Both the position numbers and the translations under genes were made by a program. Positions 25,548-36,969 of a DNA stretch of 64,000 nt are shown in pieces. The notes beneath the pieces were generated by a model that was not told where the DNA came from, did no database searches, and saw only the letters and a list, made by a program, of their open reading frames with translations. The DNA comes from Acanthacorydalis orientalis. Taxonomy: Eukaryota > Arthropoda > Insecta > Megaloptera > Corydalidae. Location of the stretch: positions 45,870,162-45,934,161 of the forward strand of contig CM068315.1 in NCBI GenBank assembly GCA_034766995.1, read 5' to 3'. The first letter of the stretch is position 1; each line of letters opens with the position of its first letter.

Positions 25548-26106
25548 TTAGGTTGGTAGAAAATTAATTATGGTATATGACCTTCAAATTCATATACATT
25601 TTTCCATTGATGGTCCAGAACTGTTGGATAACTAATGTCTAACTATTGTGTAAGCTCTCGAATTGATGTACGTGGGTCTTATTCAAATAATACCTTCAGT
25701 TAGTTGTTATGAACTGAGGAAGGACACCCACGACCTTGTTCATCTTTAAAACTCTCGTCCTCAGCACAAAATTTTTGAAACCGCCATTGCTCTATACGTT
25801 CCATAACAGTATTCATACCAAGAGCATCGTTTAGTTTACGAACAGTTTCTGCTGCTTTACCACCCATGTTGAACTCATACAAAAAAAATGCTTTTATTTT
25901 CTTCTTTTATATTTTTAATTCAAAAGCCCAATTTGAAACAAAATTAATAACAAAACTAACGTCGATGTTACCAAAATACAAACCCTAAAAAGAACTTTAA
26001 AATGATATTAACATGAATACAATGAAATCATATTTTCATTGAAAAAACTTAAGGTTAGAATTTAAAAAAAAAAACAAAAACTGCAATTATTTTTCTACCA
26101 AACTAA
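25548..26106 (-). mobile_element. Non-autonomous mariner-derived element, copy 2 (about 560 bp)
   Basis: Both terminal repeats are present (TTAGGTTGGTAG at the left, CTACCAAACTAA at the right) and a TA duplication lies on each side (25546-25547 and 26107-26108), as expected for Tc1/mariner integration. The minus strand holds a 60-codon frame at 25700-25882 with the mariner N-terminal signature (KAAETVRKLNDA, then QKF, DESF and a P-S-S-V stretch), followed by a stop. After the region equivalent to VLDHLKQ the sequence jumps to the 3' UTR, at the same place as copies 1 and 3. No catalytic domain remains. Confidence 0.9.
25700..25882 (-). pseudogene. Truncated mariner transposase N-terminus (copy 2)
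   Basis: This is a 60-codon frame homologous to the frame in copy 3 and sharing GGKAAETVRKLNDA, ERIEQWRFQKF and DESFKDEQGRG-type words. The tryptophan pair of the recognition helix has become W-R. It ends at the same relative stop (HNN, then stop). It is a DNA-binding domain remnant without a catalytic core. Confidence 0.8.
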
Positions 26107-26109
26107 TAA

Positions 26110-26890
26110 AAATTTTATATCTCATCATATGAATCTGAAAATATTTCATTGTTATTAATATTACATGCAATACTTTATACAATGTAAATTTTAAATTATT
26201 TTAATATTAAGTTACTAATATTAATGAAGAATTGTATTAAAATAAAAAGTTAATAGTTCACACTCTTAATGAAGAATATTTTTTTAGTTTACAGTACAAT
26301 TTTGAGTTTACTTTCATAATTTGATTGAGATTTTTAAATGAAAAATAAATATATTAAAGGTTTTTCGTAGAATAATATTGAAAAATTTAGGGAGTGGTGT
26401 AATAAAATAACATTTTGTTAATTGTAGACTTAAGTAAGAGAAATATATTTGCTTTAATTTAGAAAACAAATTCACAATGTATGAACAGAAAATAAAATAT
26501 TAATTAAAATTGTATGTTAATAACAGTAGCAATATTTTAAACCATACTGTTTACTTAAATTATAGGAATAACATTAACCAGATTGAAAATTTCTTTTTTT
26601 TTGGAGACAAAAATTAAAAATATTTCAATAAATAAGATTCACTGGTATATTTAATCTTATTGCAAAACATCATCAAGCACTATTTACAGTTTTTAATAAC
26701 AATCAAGTGCTTTACTAATAAACTTTCAAAAATATATGAATTTGACATTTTTGTCGTGTTTTTCAGTTTTGTTGACCTTCTAAACTGAGTACACAGCTAT
26801 TAAATACGGATTATTTGATATTTGTTTTAAATTATTTAATAATTTTTAGGAATCGTATGTAATATTTGATAATTGTCAAGAATTTTTAAT
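26110..26890. other. AT-rich unique DNA, nothing seen
   Basis: No frame or repeat noted before the palindrome at 26896. Confidence 0.65.
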
Positions 26891-26895
26891 GAGTA

Positions 26896-26936
26896 TTTGA
26901 TGTAATACTTTAACTACGTTAAAGTATTACATCAAA
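26896..26936. repeat. Perfect 19 bp palindrome with 3 bp loop
   Basis: The left arm starts TTTGATGTAATAC and ends TTTAAC at 26914. The exact complement follows at 26918-26936 after the loop TAC. One bulge outside, the pairing continues (GTA/TAC). Confidence 0.9.
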
Positions 26937-27322
26937 ATACATTACGTACATTTGGAACTTATTTAAAAAATAGAAGTATTTTTTTTGACTTAACAAATAT
27001 TTAAAATGGATGATATTTTTTGTAAAATATTTTAAATTATGCGTCTAAGAAAGCTTGAATAAATATAAACAATTTTATAGATGTACATGTTATTAATTAA
27101 AATTGATATTTGTGATTGATTGACATTGATTGTTATAGTGTGTGGGTATTTCTCATGAAAAATTATTTTTATGTTCAAATTTTGAAATTAAGCATAAAAT
27201 ATATTTGTATAATTTTGTGTTTACAAATATAAAAAGCATAATTTTATCTTATGACATACATTATTGGTTAGAGTACTGTTGTATATTAAAACAGTATAAA
27301 ATGAATTTGATTAATTTTTAAT

Positions 27323-27325
<3 letters not shown>

Positions 27326-27373
<48 letters not shown>
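27326..27373. repeat. TA microsatellite
   Basis: Pure TA between two TTAATATT words that form inverted borders (TTTTAATATTG and TTAATATTTTAAA). Confidence 0.95.
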
Positions 27374-27378
<5 letters not shown>

Positions 27379-27461
27379 TTTTAAAATTGTACAAATTCAT
27401 TATTATTTTTTTATAAATGTTAAATTATAAATATTTGAAAGTCAAGAGAAAGGATTTTTTT

Positions 27462-27601
27462 AAGTCATTCAGTATAACAAATGCACAATTTGAATAGAAT
27501 CTCTAATATTGAAATTTAAAATAAATGGTAAACATTTATAAGCACAACTAATGTTATAAACATCATTTAAATGAATTAAATGAAAAAAAAAACAATGAAA
27601 T
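27462..27601 (+). repeat. 140 bp repeat, left inverted copy
   Basis: It runs from AAGTCATTCAGTATAACAAA to AACAATGAAAT. The reverse complement matches 29393-29529 almost base for base, with a few substitutions and a small poly-A length change. Similarity stops sharply at both ends. I do not recognise the family. Confidence 0.9.
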
Positions 27602-27721
27602 CGAAATATAATATAAATTGGAACAATACTAAACAAATCATCTTTCTATTTATTTGTACGGTTCATTTATGTGTAATTTTGTAAGTTTTTAAAGCATATT
27701 TTATTCAATCTACATATATAC

Positions 27722-28414
27722 ACCTAACTCCTGTATAAAACGGTCATCAGGTTCCTAAAAAATCCCGTGTTATGCAAATTTGTGTTATTCAATACAAAGA
27801 ACTAGTACAAAAAACAGGGTTAGGTCCCAAAAATTAATAAAACTATACTATTTCTTTATAACTAAGAAAAATATGTACATTAAAACAATCAATAATTGAT
27901 CAGAAGTATTATATATCAATATTATGTAACGTGTTCTTCTTCATCACTGCTAAACACCATTAAATGATATCGTTTCCTTTCTGGTAAAATATTCTCATAT
28001 TCTGAGCTTTCTTTTGCAGTAGCTTGATTTCTATGCTCTACTTTTTACAAAAAATCTGTTTTTTGCTTTTACCTAAGTGATCTTTATAGATTTCGTTGTA
28101 TGGAGGTAAGCATTTGTGAAGTTCTCAAATTTTGCGCTTCTTTCACTGGAAGAATCTGCGTTTAGAAAATAGAACTCCAATTATTCGACTAGGTTTATAA
28201 CTTCCTGTATATTTTTTAGGGTAAAATTTTGAACTTCCATCTGAGCTATCATCCACTGAATTAATTTGGTTTATCTCAGATGCCATTTCCACCAAATTTC
28301 CTAAATTCTCTAGTTGTATTAAAGCAAAACCGTTTTATAGAAATGCCATGTTGTACGAGGATTTCTCTCAATTCTCGAACCGTGTTAAAGCGAAACCGTG
28401 TTGAAACAATACTG
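27722..28414 (-). mobile_element. Degenerate DNA-transposon remnant (pogo/Tigger-like ends suspected)
   Basis: The right end, read on the minus strand, starts CAGTATTGTTTCAACACGG next to a TA (28415-28416) and repeats the ACACGG/AAACGG word, as Tigger/pogo-type ends do. The left end follows TATA and carries AAACGG, CCGTGTTATG and GTGTTATTCAATA words. Between them the minus strand shows a 46-codon frame from an ATG near 28282 (MASEINQINSVDDSSDGSS start) and a separate acidic tail (VFSSDEEEHVT then stop near 27930). This fits the two ends of an internally deleted protein gene. The two termini are not clear copies of each other, so this may be two nested elements. Confidence 0.4.
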
Positions 28415-28429
28415 TATTATGGTTACCTG

Positions 28430-28436
<7 letters not shown>

Positions 28437-28481
<45 letters not shown>
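28437..28481. repeat. TA and TG compound microsatellite
   Basis: Lies 20 bp beyond the DNA-transposon remnant's right end. Confidence 0.95.
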
Positions 28482-28482
<1 letters not shown>

Positions 28483-28859
28483 GAAAATTAAATAATATTC
28501 TTTCTTAACCTTTAATTAAATTAATTATGGTTATTTATTAAAAAATTAAATTGTTGTCTTAACTTACAATATTGATAAAAAAAAGAAAAATGAAAACAGA
28601 AATTATATTCAATTTTTAATTTAATATTTTTCACATTACAAATAATGTAGTAGTATTGAAAGTATTAAGTAAATATTTTTTTCTGTAGAAAATAAAAGTT
28701 ATTCACTGCTTGTCTAATATTAAATATATTTTTATAAGAAAATTAAAAAGTATGAATGTGTGAATTAAATTAAAAATTATTAATGATGAAAATATGTATT
28801 AATGTCTTCATCTACAAATTATGTCAAAAATTTAATCTAATTAAAAAGCATAAACAATT

Positions 28860-29220
28860 GTAATTCAAACGCGGTGAAAATAAAGCAGGAAATTCGAAAA
28901 AGAACTAAAAATTCATAGTGAACTTACAACATAAATCAACGCATTGTCACAGACATATAAATATTTGAATAGAGTCGTGAATATCACCGGTCGAAAATCC
29001 AAAACAATAATTCATTATAAAGACCACGATGTCGCAAACTCATAACATATAGGTGTGTTTGCTGTTTTTTTTTTAATTTTTATTTCATTTTATTTTATTT
29101 TATATCGGCGTAGATCTTGTACCTGCTAATCTGCTGAGGCAGTGTGAACTAACCTTCAAAGAATCTTCTGCTCGCAACGAACAGGACCGTAAATCATGAA
29201 CAGGTTCTAGGACATTAAAT
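28860..29220. other. GC-richer island inside the inverted-repeat pair
   Basis: CACCGGTCGAAA, CACGATGTCGC and TATCGGCGTAGATC occur around a T-rich tract (29067-29100). No coding frame. It may belong to the element bounded by 27462 and 29529. Confidence 0.3.
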
Positions 29221-29392
29221 ATATAAAAAAAAAACTAAAAGATTTTTACGATACCGAAAAGTTAATTTGTATGGATATTGTTATACGAAGATATTTTTGG
29301 CGCGTGCTATGAATATACGTTTTTTTCTCATTATATGTGATTCGTCTACAGATAGGGGTTTGAAAATAACTTACTGTCTTAAATACACTTCA

Positions 29393-29529
29393 ATTTCATT
29401 GTTTTTTTCAATTAATTCATTTAAATGATGTTTATAACATTAGTTGTACTTATAAATGTTTATCATTTATTTTAAATTTCAATATTAGAGATTCTATTCA
29501 AATTGTACATTTGTTATACTGAATGACTT
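29393..29529 (-). repeat. 140 bp repeat, right inverted copy
   Basis: This is the inverted partner of 27462-27601, running from ATTTCATTG to TATACTGAATGACTT. The pair bounds 2.07 kb containing the DNA-transposon remnant. It could be the long terminal inverted repeats of one element or two independent insertions. No target duplication is evident outside the pair. Confidence 0.9.
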
Positions 29530-32414
29530 CTTTAAATTAACGTATATTATTCAATAAATATTAATATTTTTTCTAATAAAGTATAATACATGCCAAGTAG
29601 TGACGATTGTATTTTATAATTGTTTTTTTTTTAATTTTTCGTACATGCTTTTATTATAATTTTTATTTTAAATATCATAATTTTATGTATATAATTCAAA
29701 ATATTGTAAAATAATAGAAACATTTCTAAATCTTTAAAAAAATGAAAAAATACGTTTCTTGTTAAATAATGTTTTTTTTTTATTTGAAGTATAGTAATTT
29801 AGAATTTTTTTACTCAAACCTGCATGTACTCATTACTATATTCAGCATTCACAAATTCATCAAAAAATGTTAAGTGAATGACGTAGAACTCTTCTCTCAA
29901 AGGACTACTAAATAATAAATGTTTATTTTTTTGAAAACAATTAGTTTTTATTGCTTACTTATTATTAAATTAAATATTTTTTAAACAGAAAATTCTGTAT
30001 TTTTCACGTATTCTCTTCCACAATACAAATAGAATTCTTTTATTTTATAACAATTATCTAAATATATGTGTTATACGTTTTTAAAAATCTTTTTTAGCTA
30101 CAGTTAATAATGTCAGATTATTATTATTTTACATTCACACGTATATCTCAATTATACACTCACTCTTGTATTATGTACTAAATATACAATTATCATAATT
30201 ATTGTAATGTAAGCAACCAATAATACTTTTTTGTATATTCGACACACACAGCAATAATAATAGTAGTAATTTTATATCGATTTATTCTTCCGCAAACATT
30301 TTGTACCACATAAAATTGTGTAACTCTTTTATCATATCTATAAATTAACAATACACAGAGGATAATTATTATTTAATTTCAGCTAAACACTTTTAAACAT
30401 ATTATTACGAATATTAGTGAATATTATTGTTCTCTGCATATTTAAAAATACAATTTCAAGAATTTTTAGCAACGTGAGTGTAAAAATATACATTTAATTC
30501 TTTTTTTCGAATAATGTTATACGTTTTTCTGGGACAATAAGATTCACTGTCACAAATGATAGAGAGAGACTTGGAATAATAACTATTTTCGGAATACATA
30601 TATTGAAGATATAAGTTTTATTACAAAAGTGAAACAGAGAAGATATAAATAACCACTAGAACTGTATGTATTTTTGTACTAAGATTATGTCCGCAATAAA
30701 CATTTATATAATTTTTAGGTAATTGATATCTTAACATAAAAACTATTGATCAACAGACATTTAATTATCGATAGGTTTTATATTACTAATAAATATAACT
30801 GATCTATAACATTCTATATATTTTCACTTATTAAACTGATAAGTTGATTATAAAACTTGTTAAGTACTATAAAACGAAAATAAGAAAATTATCGTACATT
30901 ATATTCTTGTCATAATTTTATTTAAATACTTCGACAACGTTTATAGTTTAATGTATATAATAAACATACGACATAATAAATAAATTCAAAGGAAACTTCA
31001 CTTATATAAATGTCTTAGACAAGTATGCAATATGCGTACACATACATACATACACACACGTGTATAAACATATATATATATATATATATAACTACAATTT
31101 GTTTAATAAGAAAAGATAAACTAAAATTTATTGTTCACTTTAAGAAAGGTTTAAAGTTATTACTATTGTTTTTAACCTCAAAAAGCACTAACATTTTTTT
31201 TATCATTTTAAAAAAAGATTATTTTATTAATTAAAAAATAGAAAAAAATGTGCAGTCAGAAAACCAGTTTTAATATTTATCTATTATAAGAGAATAGTAA
31301 CGTTGGTAGAAAGTAACTAGTAGAGAACATATTAAATTATTTAGTAAAGTTTTATAAGTTTTCATTGTATTTTGTAATATCTGTTACTATTTTAAAATGT
31401 TATTATTGTTAGCTTAATTTCATCTATGGTCTAAGTATATATAAATTAATATTTTTGTTGAAATATTTTTCATGACATTCATTTCACGAATTTGTGTATT
31501 GAATCAATTTTTAAACTAACATAGAAGTGAATTGAACAAAATGAATAACTATCTTAATTGGATTTATTATATAATAATTAAAGGTGATTTTGGAAAGACA
31601 TATTAAATAGTTATTAATTTTATTATACGATTAGAACATTTCTTATATTTTAATTTGATGAAAAATCACTCTGAATTTTTAACACTCATTCTTGATGTTC
31701 TTTATTTTTCAGTAATTCGTAAATGGATTTAATATATTTAATAACACTGTACAATTTAATAACCTTATAAAATAACACAACTCTAATTATATCAATATGT
31801 AACATCTATTATTATCTTCTCTTAATAATGAAAACAAACATTTATTGTCACTTTATCCGTAAATGTGGCTGTTTGCCACCATCTAACGAATGTGGCGTAT
31901 CAGAAAATTTTCACACAGATAGGTTTCAAGTTTAATTCATTAAGTTTCATTCTTAGGTATTTTTTTATGTTTAACATATTATGTTGTAAAAACAAATAAA
32001 CGGTTGGTTCTTTCTATATGTTTCTTTCTATTTTCCCATCAATTTCTACAGGCTATATACTAATTATTAATAAAAATGGACTTGTATGAAATATAAAAAA
32101 TGTAAAATAATACCAGCATACTCTATTAACAAGGCATTTTTTTGTTATTTGTTGAGATTTTGTATTCAATATGAAAGTATATTTAAAATAAGAAATTGCT
32201 GAAAAATACATGTCAAAAAAATATAAACTAAATATATAAATGATAAAAAAATCATCTGAAATTAATTAATTTATATTTTTGCTTATCGAATAAAAATAAA
32301 TGAGTGCATTTTTCTATGCTGTTTTACACTGGTTTTATGAACAACGCCATTTATTAATTTTAACTTTTAAAATTATTTATTGAGAATATTAAATAGATAT
32401 TAAACGTACTACAT

Positions 32415-32415
<1 letters not shown>
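29530..32415. other. AT-rich unique DNA, no gene
   Basis: A CATA/CA/TA patch at 31037-31090 and a small hairpin GTGGC-TGTTT-GCCAC at 31866-31880 are the only structures seen. Confidence 0.65.
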
Positions 32416-32419
<4 letters not shown>

Positions 32420-32463
<44 letters not shown>

Positions 32464-32464
32464 C

Positions 32465-32540
<76 letters not shown>
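32420..32540. repeat. Long TA array
   Basis: Regular TACATA breaks early, then about 60 bp pure TA. Confidence 0.95.
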
Positions 32541-32544
32541 GGAT

Positions 32545-32900
32545 TGTACATTCCGTTCAATTTTTCAAAACTAGCTCGATTTTCTCAATCACAACAACTT
32601 TCAATGACTTTATCGATAAACGTACACCGAAGACCACTCGAAGAGATGTACGTTGTTAGTTGTAAAAAAGGTAGATTTTTTTTCATGTACGCACGAGACA
32701 TGCACCATACAATAATAATTTCTCATGGCATCGAAACGTATTATCGCCTCGTGTCAATGAGTAACGCGTTGTATTGACTACGACCTGTTATACACACTAT
32801 TAGGCTTTCAGTATTCTGCTAAACAAGTGTTATTCGCAACATACATAAACAACCTACACGCTGTAAGAGAATCGTAATTTAACGTTCGCACAACACAAAG
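32545..32900. other. GC-richer island, unassigned
   Basis: CpG words (GATCG-poor but ACGTACACCG, CACTCG, TAACGCG) follow a 120 bp TA array. The 77-codon plus frame (32544-32777) starts inside the array and has no family resemblance. Confidence 0.3.
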
Positions 32901-33004
32901 TAGTACAATAATCAAAATGTTAACGATATTTTCATAATTTTATTGAGATATTACCTATCAGGTTATTTTCGATAATTATATACATACGTTCACACACATC
33001 ATTC

Positions 33005-33075
<71 letters not shown>

Positions 33076-33094
33076 GATAGACAGACAGATAGAT
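33005..33094. repeat. TA array with GATA/GACA tail
   Basis: About 65 bp TA, then GATAGACAGACAGATAGATA. Confidence 0.95.
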
Positions 33095-33617
33095 AATCAC
33101 CACACGTACTAAATATTAGCGATTTCAATTTTTCGTCCAAACTTTTATTTGTTAAATTACAGAGTAATATAATCAGTTTAAGACTGTTAATTAACGATTT
33201 GGACGGCTAATATCAATAGCATGGCTGTAAATTGTAATTACATGTGTTGATTATTAACCTTTTTAAATTTACCATTATAGTAACTATAATTATGAAGTTC
33301 TTCTGTGCAATAATTAAATATTTGTCGATATTTAGTGAAATCGATTTCAGATTGAGGTGTCTTTACTGATTTATTTTTACTCTTTAAATTTTTTTTTAAT
33401 TAAAATAGACATCTATTTACCAGTCTAATCTTTTTTTTATATTGATATCGCATTTCCAATTTTTGTATTTGGTATTTTAGTAAATATTTTTAATTTCTAT
33501 TGCTTTTGTTTTCGAAGAAGAAAATACACATTTAAAAAATATAATATTACTTTGTAAAATATAATTATTTGTATTAGAAAATATGATCAATATATGTTTT
33601 TTTACAGATTATAATAT

Positions 33618-33656
<39 letters not shown>

Positions 33657-34149
33657 TGTTTCTTAATATTCTTGTCATTGCATAATAAATTGAGATACTC
33701 TCTAATTTACGAGAATCAAACTAAGTAATGGTAAATAGAACATATTGAACATAAAAATTGAAATTTTTCTCATTCTATTATACAGGTAAAAAAATCTATG
33801 TCTTAAAATATGTGGAAAAAATTAATTAGATTTCTGTACTTATTATTTTAAATTTATTTAAAAGTATTATTGGGTATAAAATGTGTGTATATACAAATGA
33901 ACTGAATGTTTATTACTAAATTTTATGAAATTTAGAAATTTTTCAGGCGTAGAGCTTTTTAAAAAAAGTGTTGTGTTCTTATATTATTTATATGTATCTT
34001 TAATAATGTTTTCTATTTCATTATGTTTGAATAGTAAGTTAATTTAGTTATAATTTATATTTCTTGTTAAATATTCTACTTCGAAGTATGGAAAAATATA
34101 TGATTTATAATTTATTTTAATATTTTCTATATATTTGGTAAATATATGT

Positions 34150-34180
<31 letters not shown>

Positions 34181-34269
34181 CTTATAAATAAAATAAATAC
34201 GTGAATATAAATTACTATATTTATTATGTGTCGTGTTGAAAGAGTATAAATTATGATAACTATTGGATG

Positions 34270-34270
<1 letters not shown>
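33095..34270. other. AT-rich unique DNA
   Basis: Short TA runs at 33617 and 34154; no gene. Confidence 0.65.
33617..33653. repeat. TA microsatellite
   Basis: Two short TA runs split by TAATA. Confidence 0.9.
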
Positions 34271-34308
<38 letters not shown>

Positions 34309-34312
34309 TGTA
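34271..34312. repeat. TA microsatellite
   Basis: Ends in ACATATATGTATATG, itself palindromic. Confidence 0.95.
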
Positions 34313-34394
34313 TATGTCCAGATGTTTCAGTTAACAGGATTTCAATATAAGAAAAATGAATATCAAAATCGATATTCAACGTTTTACTTTAATT

Positions 34395-34573
<179 letters not shown>

Positions 34574-34574
34574 C

Positions 34575-35040
34575 CGAATCAAGATTGAGTTATTCGTGTG
34601 GAGTGAAGGATCGGAGAGATCCGAGTAATGTCAAAAGCTTCGAGTTAACCCGTGTTGTTTTTTCTCGTTTCGTGTCTAAGTAATTTATTTATATTTTTAT
34701 TAAATAACGTCCATTGATTTATCGGTCCTGTCGTCGTGTGCATTTACAGAATTGCCGGAGCAACGTTACGTGGTTGAATATTGCAACCGGTAGTGTAGTA
34801 GGCCGTTTGCAAGACTCAGGTTTGCGTGTAATGTGAACACGACACACTTGATCGCGCCTCGTCGAACAATAATTAATGACTGTCGGGTCGTTCGCGTTGA
34901 CACGAACATAGTCGAGAGCGGTCGAACGACGTGCGCGCCTCTATGCGGTGGCGCTTTTTAACCACCACCGATGTATTCTGATGTTCGCAGGCGATAAACG
35001 TGTCACAAGTACATGCGCTCACCTATCACCTACGTCTTTT
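34575..35040. promoter_or_regulatory. CpG-rich promoter-like block
   Basis: Dense CpG (roughly 40 or more by eye) occurs in under 470 bp, with GATCGCGCC, CGACGTGCGCGCC and a GGTGG...CCACC hairpin around CGCTTTTTAA near 34944-34969. It starts directly after a 165 bp TA array. In insects with methylated genomes, CpG retention marks unmethylated promoters. The direction and gene are unknown and no long frame crosses it. An enhancer or first non-coding exon is also possible. Confidence 0.45.
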
Positions 35041-35388
35041 CATATTTTATTTATTTATCTGTTACACCCTCTGTACTGTTTTCTAACGAATACTGAGTGT
35101 AACGTATTTTTTTAAAAGAGACTAGTGCATTAACTAATTAAAAAAAAATGTATATTACATGATCAAAAAAGTTGTTAGTGTAATTTACCTATAAGCTAAA
35201 ATTGTGATGAATTTTCTTAAAAAAAACGATTTATATATAATTTTAGAAACAAACAATGACTTAGATAACGAATATAAATATTTGAAAATAATAAAATTAG
35301 ACAATTATTAAACATAGAACAATTACGAGTATGCAGTATAGCATATTTGAAACATAAATTGGCCATATTTTAAGATTGTCGCCGAATG

Positions 35389-35390
<2 letters not shown>
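35041..35390. other. AT-rich unique DNA, nothing seen
   Basis: Transition from the CpG-rich block to the palindrome-side TA array. Confidence 0.6.

Positions 35391-35457
<67 letters not shown>
35391..35457. repeat. TA array at the palindrome breakpoint
   Basis: Pure TA ending where the mariner fragment at 35458 begins. Confidence 0.95.
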
Positions 35458-35459
<2 letters not shown>

Positions 35460-35586
35460 AAAATACAAACTAAAAAATGCATTTTAAAACGATACTAACA
35501 TGAGCACGATGAAATGACACTGTTATTGAAAGAAATTAAGGTTAGAATTCAGAGAATAAAAACCGAAAATATTTTCATACCCTTCA
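35458..35586 (-). mobile_element. Mariner 5'-end fragment, minus orientation, truncated by a TA array
   Basis: The reverse complement matches the first 130 bp of copy 3 (terminal repeat plus 5' UTR, including the word CTGAATTCTAACCTTAAT). It stops abruptly at the TA array ending at 35457, with no mariner sequence on the other side of the array. It is head-to-head with copy 3 and forms the left arm of the palindrome at 35458-35779. Confidence 0.85.
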
Positions 35587-35779
35587 AATAACAGTTTAAA
35601 ATACATGCAATATTTGAAATAATAAATATTGTATGTATTTCATACTGTTATTTGGCTGGTAGGAAAATAATTGCGGTTTTTGTTTTCTGAATTCAAACCT
35701 TAATTTCTTTCAGTAAAGGTGTCATTTCATCGCGTTCATGTTGATATTTTAAAATCCATTTCTTTGGTCTGTATTTTGG
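35458..35779. repeat. Inverted duplication, arms about 157 bp, 8 bp loop
   Basis: The left arm 35458-35615 is the near reverse complement of the right arm 35624-35779. The innermost 35 bp of each arm is not mariner sequence but flanking DNA (ACTGTTATTTG and AATATTGTATGTATTT words on the right, complements on the left). The palindrome therefore includes host flank as well as transposon end. The left arm ends exactly at a TA array. Confidence 0.85.
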
Positions 35780-36213
35780 TGACGTCAACTTTGGTTTCAG
35801 TATTAATTTTTCTTCAAATAGGGGTATTGAATTAGAGATAGAAAAGAAGTAAATAAGAGTATTTTTTGTACGAGTTCAAAACGGGTAATAAAGCAACAGA
35901 AACTGTTCGTAAACTAAACGATGCTTTTGATGTGGGTACTGATAAGGAACGCACGGTGATTTGGTGGTTCCAAAAATTTCGTACTAGAGACGAGAACTTT
36001 GAAGATAAAGAAGCTCGTGAGCATTCTTCTTTATTTCATAACGATTAACTAAAGCCGTTAGTTGAATCAGAACCACGGACAACAATTCTAGAGCTTGCAC
36101 AAACTTAGGCGTTAGTCATCCAACAGTTTTGGACCACTTAAAACAGTTAGAAAATTCAAATGTATATATGAATTTGAAGGCCATAAACCGTAATTATTTT
36201 TCTACCAACTTAA
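35651..36213 (+). mobile_element. Non-autonomous mariner-derived element, copy 3 (about 563 bp)
   Basis: A TIR starting TTTGGCTGGTAGG and a right end CTACCAACTTAA are flanked by TA on both sides (35649-35650, 36214-36215). The plus strand at 35866-36048 encodes a transposase N-terminus (KATETVRKLNDAF, ERTVIWWFQKF, ENFEDKEA) ending in a stop. Beyond it, frame-broken words matching LKPLVESEPRTTI and VSHPTVLDHLKQ can still be read. The interior then jumps to the 3' terminal region at the same junction as copies 1 and 2. Its left end forms half of the inverted duplication at 35458-35779. Confidence 0.9.
35866..36048 (+). pseudogene. Truncated mariner transposase N-terminus (copy 3)
   Basis: This is a 60-codon open frame with the first helix-turn-helix of a mariner transposase: a KATETVRKLNDAF helix, an ERTVIWWFQKF recognition-type helix, then an acidic DENFEDKEA stretch. 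A premature stop follows HND, where intact mariners continue into a second helix-turn-helix. The function would be TIR binding only. Without catalytic aspartates it cannot cut DNA, and whether a DNA-binding peptide is made is unknown. Confidence 0.8.
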
Positions 36214-36219
36214 TACTAA

Positions 36220-36965
36220 TGTAAAAACATAATTTCTAAAAAATAATTTTCTGATTTAATATCGGTCATGAATACTCATTTTTGTAAATTCACATTTTTA
36301 TTAAAATAAGATATCTTCATCACTTCCATGTTTTATTAACTTCAAACTATTCCACAATTTATCGTATCATACACAATTATTTATTTGATGTGGATTGGAT
36401 TTTTGTACAATTGATTCGATTTTGTAAGAATAGAGAAATTAAATGTAAAACTTTAAATTTTTGCCATCTAATTTGTTTTATCATTTATGAAATTATTATC
36501 GAAATTGATTTAAAAAATATATATTTGTACTGAACCTTTATATAATAACAACTTCAAAAATCATACTAATATTTATTTTCGAAAGATAAGTTCCAAATCT
36601 ATCTTTATGTAATATTGTAAGTTATATCTTTGTTTAGATTGCGTTATTTCCTTCAATTTTAAGAAAATAAAAGATAATATTATTTTAGCAAATTAAGTGT
36701 AATGGTTTGAGTTAGTATTATGTTTTCAGTAATAGCATTATATTTAAAAAATATTAGCGGTAAATATTCAATTGTAAAATTTATTATTTAAATGCAATAT
36801 GAAATCCTATACATTTAGTTATAGTTATCCGATATTTTGATAACTTACAGGACTTTCATTTAAGGAATGTTTGGAATTTTCATGAAGACTTCAACAATAA
36901 TTTACTATATGATACTCTGACTTCAGAATTTAATACATTTTGTATCACATTTCAGAAATGTTGTT
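36220..36965. other. AT-rich unique DNA, nothing seen
   Basis: No frame or array noted. Confidence 0.65.
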
Positions 36966-36969
36966 CAAT

